DNA of 64,000 nt, taken from positions 364,516 to 428,515 of the forward strand of contig NZ_KB898624.1 of the NCBI RefSeq assembly GCF_000377705.1, read 5' to 3'. Shown here piece after piece: positions 56,517-64,000 of this stretch; position 1 is the first letter of the stretch, and each line of letters opens with the position of its first letter. The position numbers were made by a program, and so were the translations under genes. The DNA is from Salsuginibacillus kocurii DSM 18087 (GTDB taxonomy: Bacteria; Bacillota; Bacilli; Bacillales; Marinococcaceae). The notes beneath the pieces were generated by a model that saw only the letters and a list, made by a program, of their open reading frames with translations, was not told the DNA's origin and searched no databases.

Positions 56517-57869
56517 CTACACTTTTTCGTTAAATGTTAATTCATCAAGAAGTTCCTCAAAGCTTTTTTCTTCCTCTTCCTGGTCGTCAGCTACCTCGGC
56601 CTCTACCTTGTCTTTGTCTTGTTGTTCTTGCTGGCCTTTGCGTTGTTCACGTTCTTCATGCTGTTGCCAGTACGTAGACTGCTGTTGCAATTCAATCCGT
56701 TCAATATTGATATTCTGCTGCTGGAAAGCATTACGCAACTGATGAAGCTGAGATTCAACCAATTCTCTTGCAGCCGTACTGCTTGTCATAAGTCTTGCAA
56801 TCACCCCTTCATCTGAACGCGTAAGTTGCACATCTAACCGCCCCAGATTTTCAGGATAGAGCTTTATAGAAAGCTGTTGGGTATGTTGGTTCACTTGTTG
56901 GAGATTCCCTTTTGCCAAAACATTTTCAAACTGCCGTAAAAACTGGCTTTGCTGTACTTCACTTGACTTACTTTCCCCCATATGAATCGCTAATTGCTGG
57001 GCCCGGTTTAAAGCCTGGTTCGTGTCACTTAATTGTAAGGATGGCTGGCCCACAGCTGAATCCGCAGATCGGGTAAACGTCCGGTTTAATAACTCCTGCA
57101 TAAACGATTGCGAAGAAGAACGATTGTTTTCTGTACGTTGAACTTGTGTTTGCTCTCGTTCGAGACGCTCACCTGCACGTCCGTCTAACATGCTGCGGTC
57201 AAATCGCTGTTCAAAAGTCCGCTCTCTTACTAGTCCTTCTTGTCGATGCAAGCTATTCGCACTACTCTCATTGGAGTTTAAGTAAGCGGCCAGCCAGGCC
57301 ACAGCCCCCTCTTCTTCGATCTCTTCTCCACCATCTAGAGTAGCTAGCCACTCATTCATTTCCGCTTGTACTTGCAGTGCTTCGTCACTTTCTGTGTTTT
57401 CTGTTTGCTTAAAAAGCATGGCAGTGGCACTTAATAGTGAAAGCGGATCAAGCTGAGCACTTTGGAGGTCAATTACCTGTTCAATCGACTCTTCATCTTT
57501 TATAGCATCTTCCAGCGTACGAGCAAGTTCTTCCGGCATACTTTCAAGCAATGCTTGAACCTCACCATCTTCTAGTAACTCTTTTTGAAAATAACCGTCT
57601 TCTAATGCCATAGTTTCGAAGAGCTCTTCCCATTTGGATAAGTCAAGGAGGCTTTCGTGTTCTCCTTTGTCTGCCCTCTCTTCTGTTAATAAAGCTAGCA
57701 GCTCTTCTTCGTCCATTCCTTCAGCAGCTTCTTTATCGGTGCCTGCTGCTCCGCTCAGTAATTCCAAAAAAGAAAACGCCCCGGTCCCCTTTTCTTTTAC
57801 TGAAGCTTTGCCTTCTTGTCCGGGAACAGGCGGGGAAGCCGTTCCCATTTGCATCATGTTTGCCTGCAC
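56517..57869 (-). CDS. fliK: Flagellar hook-length control protein FliK
   Basis: Molecular ruler secreted during hook growth. About 450 residues. Long acidic N-terminal region, Gln-rich middle, and the conserved C-terminal domain with LYPENLGRLDVQL (~325-337). The end is charged (Glu/Gln/Lys). GTG 57869 follows AAAGGGGG by 8 bp and is preferred to GTG 57878. Sits between ylxF and flgD as expected. Confidence 0.93.
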   Translation of the reverse strand: MQANMMQMGTASPPVPGQEGKASVKEKGTGAFSFLELLSGAAGTDKEAAEGMDEEELLALLTEERADKGEHESLLDLSKWEELFETMALEDGYFQKELLEDGEVQALLESMPEELARTLEDAIKDEESIEQVIDLQSAQLDPLSLLSATAMLFKQTENTESDEALQVQAEMNEWLATLDGGEEIEEEGAVAWLAAYLNSNESSANSLHRQEGLVRERTFEQRFDRSMLDGRAGERLEREQTQVQRTENNRSSSQSFMQELLNRTFTRSADSAVGQPSLQLSDTNQALNRAQQLAIHMGESKSSEVQQSQFLRQFENVLAKGNLQQVNQHTQQLSIKLYPENLGRLDVQLTRSDEGVIARLMTSSTAARELVESQLHQLRNAFQQQNINIERIELQQQSTYWQQHEEREQRKGQQEQQDKDKVEAEVADDQEEEEKSFEELLDELTFNEKV

Positions 57870-57951
57870 ATATCTCACCCCCTTTCAACGTTTTACAAAG
57901 AAATCTTACTCCTTTCAGCCCTGTTAACTTACAAAGCTTTGAAAAGAACTA

Positions 57952-58533
57952 TCATTCTTGAGCTGCAAATTGTTGCATGATTGTAGCTGCAAGTTCTGCG
58001 TCCATTTCTGATAAAATATCAGCCCGGTTTTCTTCATCCATCTCTGACATATGTAACAAGATTTCTTCTGTTGACATTTCCATTAAAATAGCTGCTGCAT
58101 CATCAGAAGACATGTTTTCATATACGCGGGCAAGCCTTGAGATTTCTTCCTGTACATCAGTTGAGAATTCTTCCTCTAATTCGAGTTCAATTTCTAATTC
58201 CTCAAACTCATTGGCCAAGTCAGCATAATCCTCTTCTTGTTCTTCCAGCTCTTGTTCTAGCGCATCGATTTCATGTTCATAACGATCGATCATTGCCAAA
58301 AGTTCTTCCCGGCTCGGACCTTCCCCCTCTTCCTCTTCCTCTTCAGGCATCCAGTCAGAAACGATAGGAACCGCTCCGCCGATCGAACGAGCTGTATCAG
58401 CAAGGTTAAATCCCATAAAATAAAGCATTACACCCGCCAATAACACGGCAAAAAAACCAGGAATCATGACGATAAAAAAGAACCACTGCAACCTATTCGG
58501 GCCTTTTTGTTCGTTTTTTTCTTTACGTGCCAT
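57952..58533 (-). CDS. ylxF: YlxF (MotE-like) flagellar operon protein
   Basis: 193 residues: a transmembrane helix at ~18-42, a very acidic stretch (EEEEEEGEG), a coiled-coil (~75-125), and a C-terminal MgtE-N-like helical domain (ENMSSDDAAAILMEM). Resembles MotE, a chaperone-like protein associated with motor function in other bacteria; the function of YlxF is not defined. 14 bp after fliJ. Confidence 0.88.
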   Translation of the reverse strand: MARKEKNEQKGPNRLQWFFFIVMIPGFFAVLLAGVMLYFMGFNLADTARSIGGAVPIVSDWMPEEEEEEGEGPSREELLAMIDRYEHEIDALEQELEEQEEDYADLANEFEELEIELELEEEFSTDVQEEISRLARVYENMSSDDAAAILMEMSTEEILLHMSEMDEENRADILSEMDAELAATIMQQFAAQE

Positions 58534-58547
58534 TTCCTCACCTAATT

Positions 58548-58985
58548 TCAGCGCATTGCGTAGAGCTGAGTTGCAATTTCATCCATCTGCTGTTCTTCAT
58601 GCTTTTTTATTGTTTCTTCGTATTGTTGCCGTTTCATCGCTTTCATTCGTTCATATTTTTTCACTTCAACAGCAGCTTTCTGCACTTGTTCTTCCTGTTG
58701 ATACATCAGATCACGCGCTTCGTTTGTCTTCGATTGTGCCTGCAAAATACGCGTTTTCATTGTCATTAATGCTGATTCTGCTTGTTGAAGCTCTAGTATG
58801 GCGACCCCGTTCTTTAATTTTTCGTTATAATCAGCTTCCATTTCTTCTTTTGCTTTCAATAATTCATAGAGCTGGGTTCCCATTTCTTCAAAGGTTGACC
58901 GTGAAGATTGGTAGTTTTCTTCGGCTTCTTTTTTCTCACGCTCTTTTAATTCCAAGAGCTTTTGCAATGAGAACTGAAACGACAT
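58548..58985 (-). CDS. fliJ: Flagellar export chaperone FliJ
   Basis: 145-residue coiled-coil protein, nearly entirely helical (Glu/Lys/Gln-rich heptads). Escorts chaperones and couples FliI to FlhA. Starts MSFQFSLQKLLELKEREKKEAE. The ATG lies 3 bp after the fliI stop, implying coupling. Confidence 0.92.
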   Translation of the reverse strand: MSFQFSLQKLLELKEREKKEAEENYQSSRSTFEEMGTQLYELLKAKEEMEADYNEKLKNGVAILELQQAESALMTMKTRILQAQSKTNEARDLMYQQEEQVQKAAVEVKKYERMKAMKRQQYEETIKKHEEQQMDEIATQLYAMR

Positions 58986-58988
58986 AAA

Positions 58989-60305
58989 TTACGACTCTCC
59001 TCTGCCAAATAATTCGACTAGTAATTCTATCGTCTCTTCAAACGAATAATTATCAGTTGTTCCTTGCTGTAAAAATTCTTCAATTTTTGGATACATCTTA
59101 ACCGCCCGGTCAACTTTTTTCGAAGAGCCTCGCTTGTAGGCCCCAATTTGAATCAAATCTTCGGACTCTGTATAGGTAGAAAGCAGCTGCCTCACATTTT
59201 CTGCTGCTGCTTTATGATCGGGGGATGCTATATCACCCATGATCCGGCTTACGCTTTTAAGCACATTAATTGCAGGATAGTGACCTTTATTGGCCAATTC
59301 ACGGTCTAGTACAAAATGGCCATCCAAAATGCCTCGCACCGCATCCGCCACCGGTTCATTAAGATCATCACCGTCCACAAGCACCGTATAGAAAGCGGTA
59401 ATGCTCCCATGTTCACTGGTTCCTGAGCGCTCAAGAAGTTTAGGGAGTAAGGCAAATACAGAAGGGGTATACCCTTTTGTAGTAGGGGGCTCTCCTATTG
59501 CCAGTCCAATTTCACGCTGAGCCATTGCAAATCGTGTGACAGAGTCCATCAATAAGTTGACAGTTTTGCCCTGGTCCCGAAAATACTCTGCTATAGCTGT
59601 GGCTGTCTGCGCTCCTTTAATTCGCATTAATGCAGGCTGATCTGAAGTAGCGACAACGATTACTGTATTTTTTAACCCTTCCTTGCCCAAGTCCCGCTCA
59701 ATAAATTCTTTAACCTCCCGGCCTCGTTCGCCGACTAGTGCAATCACATTTATATCGGCTGCGGAATTTTTAGTGAACATAGCAAGAAGTGTGCTTTTCC
59801 CTACACCGCTACCCGCAAAAATGCCAACCCGCTGGCCTTTCCCAACTGTAAGCAATCCATCTACCGCTTTCACCCCTAACGTTAACGGTTCTTCAATTCG
59901 GGGCCGCTCCAGCGGATTAGGTGGTACGTTGTTGATAGGGTAAGGGGAAAGACCTATGGGTGGAGCACTACCATCAAGCGGTTCTCCAAGCCCGTCAACA
60001 ACCTTGCCTATAAGGCCAGTTCCTACTTTTACTTGCAAAGGTTTTCTGCTTGCTTCTACTAAACTTCCCGGACTGATGTCTCCCGTAGATGTTAAAGGCA
60101 TAAGCAGTACATGTTCTTCTCTAAAACCGACCACTTCTGCTTTAACGGGTGGATGCAGTTTATTAGTGTAGATAAAACACAACTCACCAACCGCCGCTTG
60201 TGGACCTTTAGCTTCAATCGTAAGCCCAACGACCTGGGTCACGCGGCCGTACATTTTATAAGGGTTAATGGCAGGAACTTCGTGCACAAGGTCAGCGGCT
60301 CTCAT
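58989..60305 (-). CDS. fliI: Flagellum-specific ATPase FliI
   Basis: F1-like hexameric ATPase of the export apparatus, 438 residues. Walker A AGSGVGKST (~167-175), GERGREVKEFI, and Walker B NLLMDSVTRFA. The ATG is 7 bp after AGGAG; it overlaps the fliH 3' end by 14 bp. Its regulator FliH and partner FliJ are adjacent. Confidence 0.97.
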   Translation of the reverse strand: MRAADLVHEVPAINPYKMYGRVTQVVGLTIEAKGPQAAVGELCFIYTNKLHPPVKAEVVGFREEHVLLMPLTSTGDISPGSLVEASRKPLQVKVGTGLIGKVVDGLGEPLDGSAPPIGLSPYPINNVPPNPLERPRIEEPLTLGVKAVDGLLTVGKGQRVGIFAGSGVGKSTLLAMFTKNSAADINVIALVGERGREVKEFIERDLGKEGLKNTVIVVATSDQPALMRIKGAQTATAIAEYFRDQGKTVNLLMDSVTRFAMAQREIGLAIGEPPTTKGYTPSVFALLPKLLERSGTSEHGSITAFYTVLVDGDDLNEPVADAVRGILDGHFVLDRELANKGHYPAINVLKSVSRIMGDIASPDHKAAAENVRQLLSTYTESEDLIQIGAYKRGSSKKVDRAVKMYPKIEEFLQQGTTDNYSFEETIELLVELFGRGES

Positions 60306-61116
60306 GAGAATTCTCCTTCAAGCTGGTATGGAGCTGCGCTTTAATTTCTTCTAATTGGCTGTCGACTGACGCTTCAATACGCCCATAGCTTGTCTCTACC
60401 ACGCAACCATCTGCCTCTAGTTGAGCGTCGGGATAAATAAGTAAATCCTGACTATAACTTAATAAAGCTTTTAATTCTTCTTTCTGTTTTAACGTCGTTT
60501 CATAGTGAGCTGGCGCGACAAATAGTTTCACTTCTTCATGTTCACGCACTTCTTGAATGGCTTCTTTCACAATATTCTTCCAAATGCCCTCATCTTGTTC
60601 TAATGCTTCACCTAAAACCCTTTTAGCTACGGCATGAGCTAAATCAATAATGACAGGTTCCGCCTCGTGTAAATGAGTCTGATAATCTTCCCGGGCGGAA
60701 GCAATGATTTTTTGTGCTTCCTTAATCTTTTTTTTATAAGACTTTTCTCCAGCTGTTTCACCTTTATTGAACCCTTCTTCATAACCTTCCTGTTTAGCAG
60801 TAGCAAACGCCTCTTCAATTCGTTGTTTGGAATCTGCTTCTTCAAAAGCTATCTGTTGACGGGCATTCTCTAGTTCCTCTTCAGCTTGCTGCCTTATTTG
60901 TTCGGCTTCTTCTTGTGCTTGTTGAAGACGCTCGCTTCTTTCTATTTCAATCTGTTTACTTGCCTCAGCAAGGCTGGGGGCAACGGTTTCACTATGTTGC
61001 CTTTCCTGCGCTGAATCTTCTAGCTCTTCTGGCTGGGAGTGTATTTGCTGAACAGAAATTGTTACTTTTTCACGTTCTAAACGATTGGCCCGAGAGGCCT
61101 TGATCAATTTAGACAA
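60292..61116 (-). CDS. fliH: Flagellar assembly protein FliH
   Basis: Regulates FliI and links it to the C-ring. 274 residues: a long coiled-coil with Ala/Glu/Gln-rich heptads (~60-130) and a C-terminal domain resembling the F1 delta/V1 stalk, ending CVVETSYGRIEASVDSQLEEIK. Overlaps fliG by 8 bp. The ATG lies within the fliG 3' end. Confidence 0.92.
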   Translation of the reverse strand: MSKLIKASRANRLEREKVTISVQQIHSQPEELEDSAQERQHSETVAPSLAEASKQIEIERSERLQQAQEEAEQIRQQAEEELENARQQIAFEEADSKQRIEEAFATAKQEGYEEGFNKGETAGEKSYKKKIKEAQKIIASAREDYQTHLHEAEPVIIDLAHAVAKRVLGEALEQDEGIWKNIVKEAIQEVREHEEVKLFVAPAHYETTLKQKEELKALLSYSQDLLIYPDAQLEADGCVVETSYGRIEASVDSQLEEIKAQLHTSLKENSHESR

Positions 61117-62125
61117 TTACATCATCCCCTCCACCGCGGGCAATCACAATTTCTCCAGACTCTTCCAACTTGCGGATCACAGCAACAATGCGTGTTTGAG
61201 CTTCCTCAACGTCTTTCAGACGCACAGGGCCCATAAACTCCATTTCTTCTTTGAAGGTGTCTGCCATCCGCTGGGACATATTATTAAAGACGATCTCTTT
61301 CACTTCTTCACTTGCTACTTTCAGTGAGAGCTGCAAGTCTTCGTTTTCCACGTCGCGAATAACACGCTGAATGGACCGGTTGTCAAGAGTGACAATATCT
61401 TCAAATACAAACATACGTTTTTTGATCTCTTCAGCAAGTTCTGGGTCTTGAACTTCAAGTGAATCCAAAATGGTCCTTTCTGTACTGCGGTCAACGCTGT
61501 TAAGCACTTCCACTACCGCTTCGACCCCGCCTGCTTCCGTATAATCTTGGGTAGCTGTGGCAGATAACTTTTGTTCAAGCATGGTCTCAACTTCATTTAT
61601 AATTTCAGGAGAGGTACTATCCATTGTTGCAATACGTTTGGCAACATCTGCCTGAACTTCTTGTGGAAGCTCGGAAAGAATCTGGCCTGACTGCGCTGAA
61701 TCCAAGTATGAAAGAATCAAAGCAATCGTTTGCGGATGCTCATTCTGTATAAAGTTCAATATTTGCGTGGGATCTGCTTTCCGAGCAAAATCAAATGGCC
61801 TCACCTGCAAGGTGGAGGTGAGACGGTTGATAATATCCATTGCCTCATTTTCTCCCAACGCTTTTTCGAGCACACTTTTGGCGTAACCGATGCCACCCTG
61901 AGCAATATAATCTTGAGCCACTGCAATTTGATGGAATTCTTGAAGTACTTCTTCTTTCGTATCACTATCTACTTTGCGGACGTTGGCAATTTCAAGCGTC
62001 AACTTCTCAATTTCCTCTTCCGACAAATACTTATAAACTTGAGCTGATACATCTGGTCCAAGGGAAATGAGGAGCATTGCTGCTTTTTGTTTGCCGGTTA
62101 ATTCTTCTTTGTTGCTTCTAGCCAA
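61109..62125 (-). CDS. fliG: Flagellar motor switch protein FliG
   Basis: C-ring rotor protein, 338 residues. N-terminal domain (KQKAAMLLISLGPDVSAQVYKYL), middle ARM domain with NEHPQTIALILSYL, and C-terminal charged torque helix with EEMEFMGPVRLKDVEEAQ. The ATG is 8 bp after GGGGGAG. 14 bp after fliF. Confidence 0.96.
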   Translation of the reverse strand: MARSNKEELTGKQKAAMLLISLGPDVSAQVYKYLSEEEIEKLTLEIANVRKVDSDTKEEVLQEFHQIAVAQDYIAQGGIGYAKSVLEKALGENEAMDIINRLTSTLQVRPFDFARKADPTQILNFIQNEHPQTIALILSYLDSAQSGQILSELPQEVQADVAKRIATMDSTSPEIINEVETMLEQKLSATATQDYTEAGGVEAVVEVLNSVDRSTERTILDSLEVQDPELAEEIKKRMFVFEDIVTLDNRSIQRVIRDVENEDLQLSLKVASEEVKEIVFNNMSQRMADTFKEEMEFMGPVRLKDVEEAQTRIVAVIRKLEESGEIVIARGGGDDVIV

Positions 62126-62139
62126 CTACCTCTCCCCCT

Positions 62140-63711
62140 TTAATCATCAGATAACCACGAACGTAATAGTTTGGAAAATTCATCAGGACGTTCTTTAGCT
62201 AAGCGCTCTAACTGCTGCCGTGTCATTGACCCTTCCGAATCATCCGGTAAGTCAGGTACTTCTTCGACTGTTTCGATTTCTTCCATTTCTTCGCTTGTTT
62301 CGCCTCGTCTTCTAAGCGCCATTATGAGTAATAGAATAACAGCTGCAATTAAAATAACCCCTACGACATATACCCAGAGCGGGATTTGCGGCCCTGGCTC
62401 TTCAAAATCAGTCGCTCCCATAAACTCCTGCGATGAAACAAAGATATTTTCTTCAATATCGTCATCGTCAAGTTCTGCTAAGTATTCTTGGTCAATACTT
62501 GTGCGAGCAATTGTACTTAATATCTCTTCAATATCGTCTAAGGTCTCCGGCGGCAGAGAATCGGGATCTTCAGGATCAGGAGGCTCTACCATAACCTGTA
62601 ACCCTAAATCCCTTAAAGCATAGGGACTTTCTTGAATCTCGCTATAAATTCGATTCACTTCATTGTTTACGCGCTCTTCTGTTCTTTCATAATCAGAGTC
62701 GCCAGCCCCGGCTCCGGCTGGGAAGTTCGGAATATCGTCTTCCCCTGCGCCAGGGATCCCGCCTTCATCTAATCCTTCTGTTTCGTATGTCTCTTCGATG
62801 TTTTCTACACTTATGGCAATGCCTTCCATGTTTTCTTCATCAACTGGTTCAACAAGTTGTTCTTCCCGATTTTCACGCGTAAAGTCCATATCAGTGCTTA
62901 CGGACACTAGCACTTTTTCTTGCCCCATCATTGTTCCTAACATTTGCTGCACCTGACGCTGAATATCCTGCTCAATATCTTGTTGAATAGCTCGCTGCTG
63001 TTCATATATATCCCCAGTGGAATCGACACTTCCACCATCTGCATAATCAAAATGATTAAACATATGGTCCATGATGACGATATTATGAACAGGAAGGTCA
63101 GGAACACTGCGTGAAATCAAATGATAAAGCGCCTGAACCTGATCATCTTCCGGGTTGTAGTTCCCACTTGTCTCCAAAACGACAGAAGCCGATGCTTCTT
63201 CTGAATCTTCACCAACCCACATCGTCTCATCAGGCAGAGTAATCATTACATCAGCATTTGTGATCCCATCAATGCTTAGCAAAAGGTTGGAAAGTTCAGT
63301 TTGCATCGCCGCACGTTCCATGACAGAAAATTCATTATCTGTCATTCCAAAGCCCATTTGGTCCTCAAAAACACTATAATCAATGGTGCCGCTTTGTGGA
63401 ATCCCTTCAGCTGCCAATTCCACTTTTAGTGTATCGACATGCTGTTCGGGCACTCTTACTGTTGTACCATCATCTGTCACTTCTGAAGAAACCCCTTGGC
63501 CGTCTAATGTTTCAACAATTTGTCCTGCCTCTTCCGGAGAAAGGTTTGAGTAAAGTGGAACATAGTGAGACCTGGTACTCAGAAGGATCGTCAGAACGAT
63601 GAGAAGAAGAACTAGCAAAGTCCCTCCAATTAGGAGCCCTTTTTGCCACTTTGTGCGCTCCCGCCAATATGCAACTATTCGATCTCTGGCTTGTATAACT
63701 TTTTCGTTCAT
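62140..63711 (-). CDS. fliF: Flagellar MS-ring protein FliF
   Basis: Forms the MS-ring on which the rotor is built. 523 residues: first transmembrane helix at ~25-45, ring-building domains with YVPLYSNLSPEEAGQIV and RVPEQHVDTLK, an acidic middle segment (~310-355, rich in Glu/Asp/Gly), second transmembrane helix (~440-465) and a C-terminal FliG-binding tail (LAKERPDEFSKLLRSWL). The ATG follows GCAGGAGGGG. Confidence 0.96.
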   Translation of the reverse strand: MNEKVIQARDRIVAYWRERTKWQKGLLIGGTLLVLLLIVLTILLSTRSHYVPLYSNLSPEEAGQIVETLDGQGVSSEVTDDGTTVRVPEQHVDTLKVELAAEGIPQSGTIDYSVFEDQMGFGMTDNEFSVMERAAMQTELSNLLLSIDGITNADVMITLPDETMWVGEDSEEASASVVLETSGNYNPEDDQVQALYHLISRSVPDLPVHNIVIMDHMFNHFDYADGGSVDSTGDIYEQQRAIQQDIEQDIQRQVQQMLGTMMGQEKVLVSVSTDMDFTRENREEQLVEPVDEENMEGIAISVENIEETYETEGLDEGGIPGAGEDDIPNFPAGAGAGDSDYERTEERVNNEVNRIYSEIQESPYALRDLGLQVMVEPPDPEDPDSLPPETLDDIEEILSTIARTSIDQEYLAELDDDDIEENIFVSSQEFMGATDFEEPGPQIPLWVYVVGVILIAAVILLLIMALRRRGETSEEMEEIETVEEVPDLPDDSEGSMTRQQLERLAKERPDEFSKLLRSWLSDD

Positions 63712-63739
63712 GGCCCCTCCTGCTTACCTTCCCTAATGA

Positions 63740-64000
63740 TTAAATTTGCATCTGCATAACTTCTTGATACGCTTCAATTACACGGTTTCGTACTTCAGCG
63801 GTTGTTTGGAACGTTATATCTGCTTTTTGAGCTGCAATTGTTACATCATGAATATTATCTACATCTCCTGCAGCCAAGCGTTTAGTCATATCTTCTGAAT
63901 GCAGTTGGGAGTCATTCACACCCTCCAGCGCTTCTTGAAAAGCCTGTTTAAATGACTCCTGAGCTTCATGAGCTGTCGCCGCTCCTTCCTGGCTGGCATT
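63740..64000 (-). CDS. fliE: Flagellar hook-basal body protein FliE (5' end outside window)
   Basis: The last 86 codons are present, in frame to the window edge; the start lies beyond 64000. Conserved end DVDNIHDVTIAAQKADITF and RNRVIEAYQEVMQMQI identify FliE, which links the MS-ring to the rod. The stop at 63740-63742 is 28 bp before fliF. flgB and flgC are expected further upstream. Confidence 0.93.
   Translation of the reverse strand, partial: NASQEGAATAHEAQESFKQAFQEALEGVNDSQLHSEDMTKRLAAGDVDNIHDVTIAAQKADITFQTTAEVRNRVIEAYQEVMQMQI

Noticed and set aside
1-64000. CRISPR arrays, tRNA/rRNA genes, insertion sequences, prophage or defence genes
   Set aside because: Scanned for regularly spaced repeats, cloverleaf-like GTTCRA motifs in gaps, transposase motifs and non-core genes; none were found, and gene content matches a conserved chromosomal core.

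Overview
The window is a contiguous piece of the core chromosome of a Gram-positive, flagellated, endospore-forming member of the Bacillaceae. Gene order and protein sequences follow the Bacillus subtilis chromosome from the fla/che operon through to spoIIIE, and essentially every gene is on the minus strand. Many proteins carry long acidic stretches (FlgE, YlxF, FliZ, FliY, FlgD, FliK, the NusA tail). This suggests a halophilic or alkaliphilic species, but that is inference from composition only.

Read in the direction of transcription (64000 down to 1), the layout is as follows. (1) 64000-37847: fla/che operon from fliE (cut by the window edge) through fliFGHIJ, ylxF, fliK, flgD, a TIGR02530-type gene, flgE, swrD, fliL, fliM, fliY, cheY, fliZ, fliPQR, flhB, flhA, flhF, flhG, cheB, cheC, cheD, a small membrane protein gene, sigD, a DUF342 gene and swrB. 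(2) 37846-34274: rpsB, tsf, pyrH, frr (translation and UMP kinase). (3) 34245-23688: uppS, cdsA, dxr, rseP, proS, polC (envelope lipids, isoprenoids, site-2 protease, prolyl-tRNA synthetase, replicative polymerase). (4) 23690-18305: rimP, nusA, ylxR, ylxQ, infB, ylxP, rbfA (ribosome maturation, transcription and translation factors). (5) 18304-13250: truB, ribC, rpsO, pnp. (6) 13249-1: sporulation and lysine/dipicolinate block: ylxY, mlpA, ymxH, dpaA-dpaB, asd-dapG-dapA, rnjB, tepA-ylzJ and spoIIIE (cut by the edge). Rho-independent terminators separate most of these units, and promoters can be proposed for several.

The genes cooperate in four programmes: building and steering the flagellum (export gate, C-ring, rod/hook, CheY/CheB/CheC/CheD, sigma D), making and maturing ribosomes, replication and envelope synthesis, and diverting aspartate into diaminopimelate/lysine and spore dipicolinate.

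The most interesting departures are in the motility operon. cheA and cheW, which sit between cheB and cheC in B. subtilis, are absent. In their place is a ~110-bp seam carrying a good extended -10 promoter facing cheC-cheD-sigD. The sigD reading frame has no ATG, GTG or TTG before its conserved N-terminal region, and the only well-placed start behind its strong Shine-Dalgarno is an AUU codon. Other points are two short leader ORFs (one coupled to pnp inside a hairpin), inverted repeats upstream of tsf and rpsB, an out-of-frame acidic fragment after flgD, and a sigma-K-type promoter before dpaA. I saw no rRNA, tRNA, CRISPR array, insertion sequence, prophage or defence island, and nothing I would call a wholly new system.
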